Below are positions 33,530-46,665 of a stretch of DNA of 64,000 bases, one piece after another. The notes below the pieces were generated by a model. It was given only the letters and a program-made list of their open reading frames with translations. It did no database searches and was not told the DNA's origin. The DNA comes from Dipteronia dyeriana. Lineage: Eukaryota > Streptophyta > Magnoliopsida > Sapindales > Sapindaceae. The position numbers and the translations under genes were made by a program. The stretch is taken from NCBI GenBank assembly GCA_032871835.1, contig CM065300.1, positions 66,413,192-66,477,191 on the forward strand. Reading direction: 5' to 3'. Positions within the stretch are counted from its first letter, which is position 1. Every line of letters begins with the position of its first letter.

Positions 33530-36345
33530 TAGCTTCAATACCTATAAACATGTGGTGGTTAGATTCTAGTGTTACTACTCACATCAGTGTTTCTATGTAG
33601 CGTTGCCTTAGCTACAGAAAGCCAAGTGATGCTGAAAGAAACATCTTTATGGGAGATGGAAAATCGGTAGAAGTGGAAGCGATAGGGCATTTTAGGTTGT
33701 TATTATTTGGATTTATCATATACTTTTGTTGTACCGTCTTTTATACGGAATTTGGTTTTAGTTTCTTTATTGGACAAGTCTAGTTATTATTGTTCGTTTG
33801 GAAACAATCAATTAAGTTTATCTATAAATTCAAATATTGTTGGAACTGGTTCTATATATATATATATGACAACTTATATTTGCTTGATACAATCGTTTCT
33901 TATAATGAAACCTTGCATGTGGAATCACGAGGTACTAAATGCAAACTAAGCATAGAAAATTCGGCCACATTATGGCACCAACACTTAGGTCACATCATCA
34001 AGACTAGAGTTAAGCGGCTTGTGTTTGATGGGATTTTAGATTCCCTTGAATTTACAGACTTTGATGTTTGTATTGATTGCATCAAGGGAAAACAGACCCG
34101 AATAAAGAAATTAGGTGCCAACAGAACTACAGAAGTCTTATAATTGATACACATGGATATCTGTGGACCATTCCCTACGGCATCCTAGAATGGCCAACAG
34201 TATTTTATATCATTCATAGACTATTACTCACGTTATGGGTACCTATTTCTCATTCATGAGAAATCACAGTCTTTGGACGTGTTCAAACATTTAAAGCTGA
34301 AGTTGAGAACCAACTCAACAAAAGAATAAAGTGTCAGGTTTGACCGTGGCGGTGAATACTACAGTAGATATGACGGTTCAGGTGAACAATGTCTAAGATC
34401 GTTTGCTAAATTCATAGAGGAATGTGAAATCGCCCAATAGTACACCATGCCAGGATCACCTAGCATGAATGGTGTAGCTGAAAGGTGAAACTGGACTCTT
34501 AAGGATATGGTAAGGAGTATGATTTGTCATTCCACCTTACCAGAGTCACTCTAGGGAGAAGCACTCAAAACAACAGCTTATATTCTGAACCGAGTGCTAA
34601 CTAAAGCAGTTGCAAAAACACCTTATGAGCTTTGGACAGGCAGAAAGTCAAGTCTAAATCATTTTCACATTTGGGGATGTCCAGCTGAGGCAAGGCCTTA
34701 CAGGCCACATGAAAAGAAATTGGACTCCAAAACTGTGAGCAGCTACTTCATTGGCTACTCTGAGCGATCAAGGGGCTATAAGTTTTATGATCCCACACTT
34801 AGGTCAATTTTTGAAACAGGAACTGCAACATTTTTTTTTAGGATGTTGAGTTTGGGGGGAGAAATAAGGTTAGAGACATTGTCTTTGAGGAAAAATTGGT
34901 TTCGATTCCCCCAATCGCTTTTGACAATGTGCAGTTTCTATACCTGTCATTGATCAAAAAGTGAATCTGGATCCTCAACCAGACAATGTTGAACAACCCC
35001 CTATTCAAGATGAGGTAATTGTTCCTGAAGAAAAAACTCAACAACCTCAAGAACCAGTGTCATTAAGGCGATCCACTAGAGAAAGAAGAAATGCAATTCT
35101 AGACTATTTTACGTATTTCTCCAATAACATGAGGAAGGCATTGGAATGATGGAAAATGATCCAATCAACTTCCATTAAGCCATGCAGGGTTCCAACTCTC
35201 AAAAGTGGATTGATGCCATGAATGAGGAGTATAAGTCTATGCAATACAATATGGTTTGGGAACTTGTCCCATTACAAGAAGGTGTGAAACCCATTGGTTG
35301 TAAATGAATATTTAAAACCAAAAGGGATTTGAAAGGTAACGTGGAGGGGTATAAGGCTCGTCTTATAGCTAAAGGTTGTACCCAAAAAGAAAGGGATTGG
35401 CTTTAAAGAGACTTTCTCTCTGATTTCAACGAAAGACACTTTTAGGACAATCATGGCACTTGTTGCACATTTTGACCTTGAGCTAAATCAAATGGATGTC
35501 AAGACTGCGTTTCTCAATGGTGACATTAATGAAACTATTTATATGGTGCATCCAGAAAACTTAGAGTCAGGAGACCCAAAGAATATGGTTTGCAAATTGA
35601 CAAAATCCATCTATGGACTCAAGCAAGCTTCTTGTCAGTGGTACCATAAGTTTCATCATGTGATTATCTCATTTGGTTTTTAGATAAACGTTATTGATAA
35701 TTGTGTATATCACAAATTCAGTGAGAGTAAGCACATATTCCTGGTTTTATATGTCGATGATATACTGCTTGCCACAATTGATATAAGCATGTTTCATGAA
35801 ACCAAGAGATTTATATCAAAGAATTTTGAGATCTTGGTGATGCCTCTTTTGTATTAGGGATTCAGATACAACAAGATCGCTTTCGGGGTATTCTTGGATT
35901 ATCGCAAAGGAGCTATATCGATACAGTGCTCAAAAGGTTTAGTATGCATGATAGCAAACCAGGTGACACTCATGTAGCTAAGGTAGACAATTCAGTCTCA
36001 ATCAGTGCCCTAAAAGTAACCTTGAAGCTAGGGAAATGCAGAAGATTCCCTATGCATCAGCTGTAGGGAGTCTAATGTATGCTCAGGTGTGTATGCGTCC
36101 GGATATTGCATACATTGTTGGTATGTTAGGCAGATATTTAAGTAACCCTAGGATGGATCATTGGATAGCAGCTAAGCGGGTTATAAGGTATTTAAAGAGA
36201 ATAAAAGAGTACATTCTCACATATAGGAGATTGGATCAATTGGAAATCATAGGGTATTCCGACTCTGATTTTGCTGGATGCCGAGACAGTAGGAGATCCA
36301 CATCATACTACATATACCAGTTGGCTGGTGGAGCTATTTCTTCGT
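33530..36345 (+). pseudogene. Pol of copia A: protease to RNase H, broken and cut by copia B
   Basis: The protease motif at about 33556-33582 reads WWLDSSVTTHIS, where the catalytic D-S-G is D-S-S. The GAG-pre-integrase finger (LWHQHLGHI ... CIDCIKGKQ) is at about 33970-34090. The integrase core is scattered over frames (34140-34560), with the C-terminal AYILNRVLTKAVAKTPYELW segment at about 34575-34630. Reverse transcriptase: MDVKTAFLNGDINETIYM (about 35490) and YVDDILLA (35750-35773). RNase H begins with YASAVGSLMYAQVCMRPDIAY (about 36050) and stops after LAGGAISS near 36345, where copia B starts. At least eight stops or frameshifts. Confidence 0.88.
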
Positions 36346-36352
36346 TATATCT

Positions 36353-39300
36353 ATTCCTTAACCACCAAACTAATGAATCTACTCAGGAGCAAAGAGATGA
36401 GTATCAGTAGTGGAAGTCTTCAGATGAGATGGCTAAATGTACGTTACATTATGGCCATTATCTCTGACGCGTTGCAACAGTAACATGAAGGAATAGAGGT
36501 TACTGTCGATGTAATAATGTCTCTATAGGATATGTTAGATATGAGGTCTATGACGACTAAAAGAGAGGCAGTGACAGCTTTCATGAATCTTAGGATGAAA
36601 CCTGGACAGGCTGTGAAAGATCACATGATGAAAGTCATAGCACATCTCAACATTGCTGAACTGAATGGTGTTGAGATAGATGATGAGATGAAAATTGGCA
36701 TGATCGTCAACTCACTGTCAGATTCTTTTGATCATTTTAAGTTGGACTACACCTTGAACAATAAAGAATACACCTTGCAAGGCCTGATGCAAGATGTTCA
36801 AAGCACTAAGATAATCCTTGTGAAAGGCAAGGGTCAAGAGATTCATATGCTTGGTAAGTTGCTACTGTTAAAAACCCGTAAGAAGGTCAAGAGACAATAG
36901 AAGAAAAAGCAACCTAAGCCTTCTTAGAAAGAGACTAAGAAAGTAACCAAGATCAAATGGAAGTGTTTCCTTTATGGTGAAAAGGGTTAAAGGAATAAAT
37001 TGAATAAGAATGAATTCAACTTGTATCTAGGCAATGAAGTGTCGGAGTCTACTAGTGTAGTGGGAGATATTAGAATCAATTTAGATTCTTATAGGCATTT
37101 AGTTTAAATAAACGTTTATTATGTACCACAATTAAAGAGGAATTTAATTTCAGTCTCTTGACTAAATAAATTTGGATATTCGGTTACTTTTAATAAAGGT
37201 TTTATTATTAGTAAGAATAACAAATTTGTTTGTAAAGGTACATTGGAAAACAGTTTATTCTACTTGCATAGAAATATCTCTCACTTGTTAGACGCGGAAT
37301 CAACGAAACCTAATCATAAAAGGGTAAAATTATCAAAAGATAAAACCTACCTATGGCATTTGCACCTAGGTCATATTAACCTTAATAGGATTAAAAGATT
37401 GGTTAGTGACGGACCTCTAAGTGACTTAAAGGTTGATGATCTACCAACTTGTGAATCTTGTTTGGAAGGTAAAATGACCAAAAGGTCATTTACGACCAAA
37501 TGCACAAGAGCCATCGATTGTTTAGGATTGATACACACTGATGTGTGTGGACCTATGAGCATTCAAGCTAGAGGTGGATATAAGTACTTCATCACTTTCA
37601 CGGATGATCACTCAAGATTTGGCTATGTGTATCTCATGAGACATAAGTCGGATGCTTTTGACATGTTCAAAGCATTTAAAGCTGAAGTAGAAAATCAGCT
37701 TGAGAAACGCATAAAAATCTTGAGGTCTGATCATGGTGGAGAATATCTATCTTGTGAGTTTTAGCAATATCTTATTGATAACGGGATAATTTCTCATTTT
37801 TCTACACCAGGTACACCTCAACAAAATGGGGTGGCAGAAAAGAGAAATAGAACTCTTTCGGATATGGTTAGATCTATGTTGAGTTATTCAACGCTTCATA
37901 ATTCTTTTTAGGGATATGCTTTAAAACTGATGTGTATATTCTAAACGATGTACCATCTAAGTCGGTTCCTAAAACACCGCATGAGTTATGGACCGGGAGA
38001 AAGTCTAGTTTACAACACTTAAGGATATTTGGATGTCCTGTGCATGTGTTAAAAGGAAAGACAAAAAAGATGGAGTCTCATTCAGAAACATGCATATTTG
38101 TATGGTATCCAAAAGAAACAAAAGGATATTATTTCTATAGTCCTTCAGATCTTAAAGTATTTGTTTCGACAAATGCTAAATTTCTGGAAAAGGATTATAT
38201 GAATAATTTTGTTCCTAAAATTAGAATTGTCTTGAATGAGCTTTTAGGAGATACAATTCCATAAAAGGTTTCGCAACCAAGCCCAATTGTAAGTTCTGTA
38301 CCAATACAAGATCAACAATCAACCATACCTCGTCATAGTGGGAGGGTTGTTAGACAACCCGAGAGATACATCGGTCTAGGAGAATCTATAGAGAATTTTT
38401 CGAACGACGATGACCCTTATACGTACAAGGAAGAAATGGAAGATGCTGATTGTCTCCATTGGCAAAAGGCATTGCAATCCGAAATTGAATCTATGTTTAA
38501 AAACAAAATCTGGTCTATTGTAGACTTGCCTAAATGGATAAAACCAAACGGGTGCAAGAGGGTATACAAGAGGAAAAGAGGAATGGATGGAAAGGTGGAA
38601 ACCTTTAAAGCTAGATTGGTAGATAAAGGTTATACATGGAATGAAGGTATCGATTATGAAGAAGCCTTCTCTCATGTGGCCATGCTTAAATCCATTAGGA
38701 TACTCTTATCCATTGCGGCATCTGTAGACCTACAGATTTGGCAAATAGACTTCAAGACAGCTTTCCTTAATGAAAGTCTTGACGAAAGCATCTATATAAT
38801 TCAACCAGAAGGATTCATTGAAAAAGGCAAAAAGGAAAAGGTATGCAAGTTGCAAAGATCCATATATGGATTGAAGCAAGCATCCAGATCCTAGAGCATA
38901 AGGTTTGATCAAGCCGTGAAAAGTTTTGGATTTATTCAAAACCTTGACGAACCTTGTGTATACAAAAGGATTAAAAGTGACAAGTTGGTTTTCCTAGTTT
39001 TTTGTGTTGATGATTTACTACTCATCGGAAACGATATAGGTGTTTTGACATCAGTAAAAGAAGGGTTAGCAAAACAATTTGATATGAAGGACTTAGGAGA
39101 AGAAAGTTATATTCTTGGTATCCAAGTCATAAGGGATATAATGAATAGAACAATTGCATTATCCCAAGCATCATACATAGATAAAATCCTGTCTAGGTTT
39201 TCCATGCAAGATTCCAAAAAAGGTATGTTACCTTACAGACATGGAATCAAACTTTCTAGGGAACAAGTTCCTAAGAATAAGCATGAAGAGCAATCCATGA

Positions 39301-39770
39301 GTAGGGTTCCATATGCATCGGCAGTTGGAAGTTTCATGTATGCAATGCTCTGTACTAGACCAGATATTTGTTTTGTTGTGGGTATAGTTAGCAAATTTAA
39401 ATTGAAACCTGATCCTGATCACTGGACAATATTCAAGCATATTTTCAAGTATATCGGGAGAACGAGAAATTATATGCTTGTATACTCTGGAGGGGATTTA
39501 ATTCCCGTTGGTTGTCTGGCTCCGCCAATTCTTGATTTACTTGGAAGTGGTTCATGATGCGAATAAGTAGATCACTATCAATTGTGACAATAGTGGAGCA
39601 GTGGCTAATTCGAGAGAACCAAGAAGTCATAAGAGAGGAAAACACATTGAAAGAAAGTATCACCTTCCGAGGGAAATTGAGCGTACAGGTGACGTGACGA
39701 TTACCAAGATCGCGTCAGCAGATAATCTAGTGGATCCCTTTACAAAGGCTCTTCCATAAAAGAGTTTTGA
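36353..39770 (+). pseudogene. Gag-pol of copia B, broken
   Basis: Gag: AVTAFMNLRMKPGQAVKDHM and TLQGLMQDVQSTK (36535-36900). GAG-pre-integrase: LWHLHLGHINLNRIKRL ... CESCLEGK (37350-37475). Integrase core: LIHTDVCGPMS (37527), FTDDHSRFGYVYLM (37600) and HGGEYLS (37733), with the stretch from GHIN to GEYL open for 173 codons and the D-D-E residues visible. Reverse transcriptase: QIWQIDFKTAFLNESLDESI (38740), a TAG after LKQAS at 38893, and FCVDDLLLIG (38997-39026) with Cys in place of the usual Tyr of YVDD. RNase H: YASAVGSFMYAMLCTRPDI (39310). An internal deletion near 39512 joins IPVG to LAPPIL, and stops fill the tail. Confidence 0.87.
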
Positions 39771-39833
39771 TGGGCATCTAGAGAACATGGGGATGAGAGA
39801 TATGACACATTTGCTATAGAGCAAGTGGGAGAT

Positions 39834-41926
39834 TGTTGGGATTATGCTTAATAGCAAGAGTATAATAATGCATTTGACAATATTTTCATTTTAATAAAGT
39901 GATTTCTAGTTTAACAAATCTTATAGCATTTATAGTTAATTATTATAATTGTCAAAAGTAAATAATTATAAGGTCAATGAGAAAAAAAGAATTGTTCATA
40001 CATCTAGATATGTATGAGGTAGACACAATTCTTTATTTAGTCTTGAATAATATTCACAACTTAAGATAAAGGTTAGACGTCGTTATCTTGTTAAAGTTGT
40101 AGATTCTTTTGCTAGCATTTGAGTGAGATCAAATGTGTTTTGATGAGTCTAAAATCATCAAAGTGTGGTGTCTTTGGGCAAAAGAATCTAGTGCACTGGG
40201 TGCATTGAATCGAATCACAATGAAATATTTTATCTATAACTGTCAATGGATAAAAGTTTTCACTTGAAGACAATCGGGGAGTCTATCTCAATCCTGAGAT
40301 AAATGATGGACTTATGGTTCCAAGTGTTATCATTTGAGCTATCAATGAGTACGATTATATAGCATAGTCTATCGTCAATAGTTTGGTGGTATTCATTTGT
40401 TAATCGATGGAGGACTTCATTTATAGATATGGATACCGTGACTCCATTTATTAAATGAGAGTTGAAATCATCATATGGATGTTTAGAGGTATTCGATATT
40501 AAATCTTAACGTTAAGTTTTCAATAGTGTCTACTGAAACATGGCTTATGGACAAATCAAAATATCCAAGTTCAAAATGTGGTCATATGAGTAAATATGGT
40601 AAGTTGGAGAGCTATAGGCGGTCTATGTGCTCTTGGCGATTACTTGTATTCTTCATGAGGATACACTTTCTCCATTAAGATTGTCTAGGTATGAATGAGA
40701 AATATTAACTTATTCTATCTTAATTTAAGAGTTCAATTTTAGTTCTTTAGTGGAATGAACTAAAATTAATAAATTGGACCTAAGTGAATCATTTGTTGAT
40801 TGTGATTAGGTTATGTCTATTGAAGCTTAAATTTAGATAGCCAGCCAAGATTCTCAATCCACACGAACTTGCATGGATCACTTGATATATTCTACCGGAC
40901 CAATTTTGGGGTCTATCTAGAATTGTATTAAGGCATGTGGACTTGTTTCTTTTTGTAAGAATAGGTCTAGTTCACATGTGGACTTTTTATTAAGGTCCAA
41001 TGAATTTAATAAAATATAAAAATAATATATATGCCTATATAATGTCATGGGCGGCAATGCTAATATATAAAAGCCTAATATAATATTTTTTATTTTATTA
41101 TTTAATTAAATGGAAATTAATTAATTTGTTGATTAATTAATTATTTAATTAAAAGTCAAAATATTTTTCTTGATAGGAGAAGGTCTCATGATATTATACT
41201 TTGTTGATAGTATAATTATTATTAAAGATTATATTTGATAAGTAGATAAATAAAAGGAATTATTTATCTAGTCAAAATAGGAAGTCTTTAATATAGTCAC
41301 AAATACACTAATGAGTTGGATTAGGAGTCTTGGTGTAGGAAAGAATTCATTTTGGACAAGGATTCTTGGTCACTAAGTAAATCCACCTAAGAATAGGATT
41401 CTTACCTACCAAGTAAATTCTCTTAAGGAGAGGATTTGTGAACCTATAAATATAGGTTGTAAATTTTGACCAAGCCTTAGTTTTGGTGTGAGAAGTTGTT
41501 TTCTATTTATTTTTTTATTGTTATATAAAAAAAACTTCGTCCAACTCACTGTTTGAAGAATTCGGCCAAGCATAGAGAAAAAAGGGAACGTTTTTTTTTC
41601 AATAGTAAACTAGTATCCTTTGCATCAAAAGGGTTTTGTGTACAACATCGAACCAAGGTTCACGCGAGTTTCAATCAAATTGATTGATAATTCACAAGTG
41701 ATCGGATGTTCTTGGTTTTTCTCTTAGAGGATTATTGTGACTAACAAAGAAGAAGATTTTGTTTGTTTCCATCCTCAGGTATACAATTTAAAGAAAGGGT
41801 ACCCACACTCCTAGGTGATTCACGTTCATGATTGGATTGGAAGATCTTACGGATTCAGTTCGACGCTAGTTCAATCGTCATGAAAAAAAAAGTACGATAC
41901 TTTTATATACATCAGTTAATCTAGGG
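39834..41926 (+). repeat. 3' LTR of copia B, lacking its last ~200 bp
   Basis: Homologous, in opposite orientation, to 42991-45289 and 46666-49014. It ends in CAGTTAATCTAGGG where the other copies continue with TTAAGG and about 200 bp more to CCTACA. Confidence 0.85.
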
Positions 41927-42335
41927 TTTCTTTCAATGTGTTTTCCTCTCTTATGACTTCTTGGTTCTCTCGAATTAGCCACTGCTCCACTATTGTCACA
42001 ATAGATAGTGATCTGCTTATTCGTATTATGAACCACTTCCAAGTCAATCAAGAATTGGCGGAGCCAGACAACCTCTTTAGCAACCTCGCATGTGGTAACA
42101 TACTCAGCTTCCATGGTGGAATCAACAATATAAGATTGCTTGATACTCCTCCATATGACTGCCCCTCCTTCAATAGTAAACACAGATCCTGATGTTGATC
42201 TCCTGGGGTCAGAATCTGACTAAAAATCAGAATCTGTATATCCAACGGGAATTAAATTCTCTTCAGAGTATACAAGCGTATAATTTCTCGTTCTCCTAAG
42301 ATACTTAAAAATATGCCTGACAGCCGTCCAGTGAA
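41927..42335 (-). pseudogene. RNase H fragment of copia D
   Basis: After gag (ending KKVKRQ near 42340) the minus strand continues with LIPVGYTDSDF, a TAG, RRSTSGSVFTIEGGAVIWRS, MEAEYVTTCEVAKEVVWLRQ and NKQITIYCDNSGAVANSREP. It retains the RNase H block that copia B has lost. It ends at HIERN, where the inverted copia B LTR begins. Confidence 0.85.
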
Positions 42336-42339
42336 AATA

Positions 42340-42990
42340 TGTTGTCTCTTGACCTTCTTACGGGTTTTTAACAGTAGCAACTTACCAAGCATGTGAATCT
42401 CTTGACCCTTGCCTTTCACAAGGATTTTCTTGGTGCTTTGAATATCTTGCATCAGGTTTTGCAATGTGTATTCCTTATTGTTCAAGGTGTAGTACAACTT
42501 GAACTAATCAAATAAATCCGATGGTGAGTTGATAATCATGTCAACTTTCGTCTCACCATCTATCTCAACCACATTCAGTTCAGCAATATTGAGAAGTGCT
42601 ATGACTTTCATCATATGATCTTTCACAGCCTGTCCAGGTTTGATTCTAAGATTCATGAAAGCAGTCACTGCCTTTCTCTTAGTCATCCTAGACCTCATAG
42701 CTAACATCTCCTATAGAGACATCATTATATCGGTAGCAGTCTCCATTCCTTCATGTTGTTATTGCAACACGTCGGAGATGATGGCCATAATGTAACGTAC
42801 ATTTAGCCATCTTATCTGAAGACTTCCACTACTGGTACTCATCTCTTTGCTCCTGAGTAGATTCATTAGTTTGGTGGTTAAGGAATTTATGTTTTTCAGC
42901 TGGCAATAACAACCCAATTTTCCTTTTCCAAGTGACATAATTATTATCAGTTAAAGTATTATCTTTTAGGATGTTGATTAGGGATGGGGT
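42340..42990 (-). pseudogene. Gag of copia D, after the solo LTR
   Basis: Starts LINILKDNTLTDNNYVTWKR right beside the solo LTR; its start codon is on the other side at 45296. Downstream come VTAFMNLRIKPGQAVKDHMM and TLQNLMQDIQSTKK. A TAG (EYQ*WK) and a 4-bp ACGT insertion after MAKC break the frame, and both lesions also occur in copia B. Confidence 0.82.
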
Positions 42991-45289
42991 TGTAGGGAAA
43001 AAATGGTTCAAAATGCAATGAAAGCATGAGAAAACGAAAATTAGGGTTTGCGTATAAATAAAAATTTCCCCTTTTAAGAACAAGAACCTTAACCCTAGAT
43101 TAATTGATGCATATAAAAACTATCGTACCTTTTTTTGTGACGATTGAACTAGCATCGAATTGAATCCGCAAGATCTTCCAATTCAATCACGAACGTGAAT
43201 CACCTAGAAGTGTGGGCTCCTTTTCTTTAAATTGTATACCTGAGGATGGAAAAAAACAAAATCTTCTTCTTTGTTAGTCACAATAATCTCCAAGAGAAAA
43301 ACCAAGAACGTCCTGTCACTTTTGAATTATCAATCAATTTAATTGAAACTCACGTGAACCTTGATTCGATGTTGTACACAAAACCCTTTTGATGCAAAGG
43401 ATACTAGTGTACTATCAAAAACAAAAAACTTCCCCTTTTTCTCTTCTTGGCCGAATTCACACTATCTCTATGAGTTGGTCGAATTTTGTCCAGAGTAAAA
43501 ACCAAATTTTTCTCCTTCAAAAATCTCTCTTGCTATGCCAAATTCTCTTCTTGAAAATTGCTTAGCATGGCCGAAATTCATCTCATAGAAAAACTTAGGA
43601 TGGCCTAATTAACATACGTATATATATAGGATCATAAATCCTCTCCTAAGAAGGATTTACTTGGTTGGCAAGAATCCTTTCCTTAGGTGGATTTATTTGG
43701 TAGTTAAGAATCCTTTCCTTATGTAGATTTACTTGGTGGTTAAGAATCCTTTTCTAAATGAATTCTATCCTACACCAAGACTTCTAATCCAACTCAATAG
43801 TGTATTTGTAACCATATTAAAGACTTCCTAATTTGATTAGATAAATAATTCCTTTTATTTATCTACTTATCAAATATAGTCTTTAATATTAATTATACTA
43901 CCAACAATAGTATAATTTTAGGTGACCAAGTCCTATTAGGAAAAAGATTTTGACTTTTAATTAAATAATTAATTAATCAACAAATTAATTAATTTCCATT
44001 TAATTAAATAATAAGATAAAAATAATATAATTTAAGTTATTATCAATAGCCTTGCCGCCCAACACATGTATATAGGCCATATATTATTTTTCTTATTTTA
44101 TTAAATCTATTGTACCTTAATAAAAAAATTCACATGTGAACTAGACCTATGTTTATAAAAAGAAACAAGTTCGCATGCCTTAATACAATTCTAGATGGAC
44201 CCTTAAATTGGTCCGGTAGAATATACCAAGTGATCCACGCAAGTTCGTGTGGATTGGGGATCTTGGCAGGCTATCTAAATTTAAGCTCCAATAGACACAA
44301 CCCAATCACAATCAACAAATGATTCACTTAGGTCCAATCTATTTAATTTTAGTTCATTCCACTAAAGAACTAAAATTGAACTCTTAAATAAAGATAGAAT
44401 AAGTTTATGTTACTCATTTATACCCTAGACAACCTTATTGGAGAAAGTGTATCCTCGTGAAGAATACCAGTAATCGTCAAGAGCTCATAAACCGCTTATA
44501 GCTCTCCAAGTTATCATATTTACTCATATGACCACATTTTGAACTTGGATATTTTGACTTGTCCAGAAGCCATGTTTCAACAGACACTATTGAAAACTTA
44601 ACGTTAAGATTTAATATCCAATACCTCAAAACATCCATATGATGGTATTCTACTCTCATTCAATAAATGGAGCCACGATGTCCATATCGATAAATGAAGT
44701 CCTCTATCAATTATTAAACGAATACCACCAAACTATCGAGGATAGACTATGCTATATAATCGTACCCATTGATAGCTCAAATGATAACACTTGCAACCAT
44801 AAGTCCATCATTTATCTCAGGATTGAGATAGACTCTCCGATTGTCTTCAAGTGAAAACTTTTATCCATTGACGGTTCTAGATAAAGTATTTCATTTTGAT
44901 CATATTCAATGCACCCAGTGCACTAAAATCTTTTGCCCAAAGCCACCACACTTTGATGATTTTAGACTCATCATAACACATTTGATCCCACTCAAATGCT
45001 AGCAAAAGAATCTACAACTTTGACAAGATAATGACACCCAACCTTTTATCTTAAGTTGTGAATGTTATTCAAGACTAACTAAAGAATTGTGTCTACCTCA
45101 TACATATCTAGATGTATGAAAAATTCTTCTTTTCTCATTGTCTTTTGACTATATGATTATTAACTTTTGACAATTATAATAATTAAACTATAAATGCTAT
45201 AAGATTTGTTAAAATAGAAATCACTTTATTAATATGAAAAGATTGTCAAATACATTATTATACTCTTGCTATCGAACATAATCCTAACA
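42991..45289 (-). repeat. Solo LTR inserted at the second gag codon of copia D
   Basis: 2.30 kb of the same LTR family as copia B and D. On the minus strand it starts TGTTAGGATTATG and ends CCCTACA. Direct repeats GGGT flank it (42987-42990 and 45290-45293). Removing it with one GGGT restores an in-frame gag start, ATG ACC CCA TCC, so the site is an insertion and not the element's own LTR. Confidence 0.78.
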
Positions 45290-46650
45290 GGGTCATGATT
45301 TCCTTTTAATAACAAAAATTATATAAGTAAATAATCATGATAAAACACTTTCGAATATTTATCTTGAATTACAAATAAAATAATTCAATCGTAAAATTCA
45401 ACGGTGATCCAACACCCATAAATGTCACGTCTCCTTTGGGAGTTCGCACCATTTACTAGTTGGACTAGGTCCCACCTAATTGTTAACATAACAATCAACG
45501 TATTCAATTTTACCCTTGCAATTTTATTAACAAGAACTCTTGGGAGGATATTAATAAAATTACATTGAGTGTGTTACCAAGTTATCGACCTTCAATATAA
45601 TCCCTCACCTTCAATATAATCCCTCACGAGTATCCCTCATTTGAGAGTATATATCGTTTGGGCTAATAGTCTAGTTTATCCTTATAAGGAAGTGTGTTAC
45701 CAACTAAACTTGGAGGCCGTAGGTGTTCCAAAACACCTTCTCCCATTCAATTATATAAGGCGTGTGATCGAATTCCAAAGAATGATTTACCAAGTTATCT
45801 AGATGTCAATTTAGATACCTAAACCATTCTATGCATGTTCATACCAAAAGAGACATATGAGTGACACTCTTATTCTATATGACATGTTATCAAACAACGA
45901 CAAACATTGCATTATTTACAAAAATATAAATAGCTACAATTTTGGTCCATCCTAGAAAAGCAAGTAAATTACATGTCTTGGAATACAAAAAACTCCTTTC
46001 TTGGCGAACAAATCTTCATGCGACCTTTGTCATTTGGACTCCCTTGGCTGCCTCCCATGGGCGTATGCACCCTTGGCTCCCTCCCATGGGCATGTGCATG
46101 CCCCAACCCCATAAAGGGCTGCCATGCGCAGCCCATGGCTTCCATAGGGCTGCCGTGCGCAGCCAATGCCACAACAAACGTAGCCGTGTGCTCTTCGCAT
46201 GCACGTTAATTGCTACGGCTCGCACGGTCCCAAACTTGTTCCGGTTGCTTCCAATTCTTCAAACCTTCGAGTCTTCGATACTTGAATGTATTACAGAAAA
46301 ATTTAAAATAAAAAAAAATACTGCAATTTTTTTTAATAACAACATAGTGCAGTTTTTTTTATTACAATAACAAAATAAATAAAAAACTTAGCAACTACCA
46401 AGAAGGAAATTATGACGATGATAGATCACACTTCTTGTTACAATCCCAAAACAAAATACATCGAAATTACAATACCAAAATTGAGCAATAACAAATCACA
46501 TATAAAACATATATATATATATATCCATACATTCCAATGTAAATATATATGTGAATACCTAAAGTGTCATCTCTTTCTAAAACATGCATATATACAATAA
46601 AAAGAAAAAGATTCACGTACACATACATCAATTAATCAAGGGTACAACCA
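45290..46650 (-). other. 5' leader of copia D with the gag start codon
   Basis: Between the primer site and the gag ATG (45294-45296, minus strand). Contains a GC-rich repeated block at about 46040-46170 (CCCTTGGCT / CTCCCATGGGC twice; GGGCTGCC-TGCGCAGCC twice). Open frames over this block on both strands are repeat artefacts. No host gene recognised. Confidence 0.55.
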
Positions 46651-46665
46651 GACTCTGATACTAAT
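46651..46665 (-). promoter_or_regulatory. Primer binding site of copia D
   Basis: The minus strand reads ATTAGTATCAGAGTC right after the LTR end CCTACA, a mutated form of the tRNA-Met primer site TGGTATCAGAGC. Confidence 0.7.

Larger units (their letters stand above)
36353..41926 (+). mobile_element. Copia B: 5'-truncated Ty1/copia copy with truncated 3' LTR
   Basis: Begins inside gag (no 5' LTR) at a junction with copia A RNase H near 36345-36353. Runs gag-pol to about 39770, a polypurine tract (GCAAGTGGGAGA, 39821-39832), then a 3' LTR starting TGTTGGGATTATGC at 39834. The LTR is cut at 41926 and joined head-on to inverted copia D sequence. The same LTR family forms 42991-45289 and 46666-49014. 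Confidence 0.85.

Noticed and set aside
44639..44854. 71-codon frame, with a homologous frame at 48366-48581
   Set aside because: Conserved only because both lie at the same place in related copia LTRs; antisense to the elements and without a known domain.
45942..46370. 142-codon plus-strand frame with overlapping frames on both strands
   Set aside because: Caused by the GC-rich repeated block in the copia D leader; no family resemblance.
45290..46665. Independent unrelated insertion between two LTRs
   Set aside because: Primer site at its right edge and the gag ATG at its left edge show that it is the leader of copia D.
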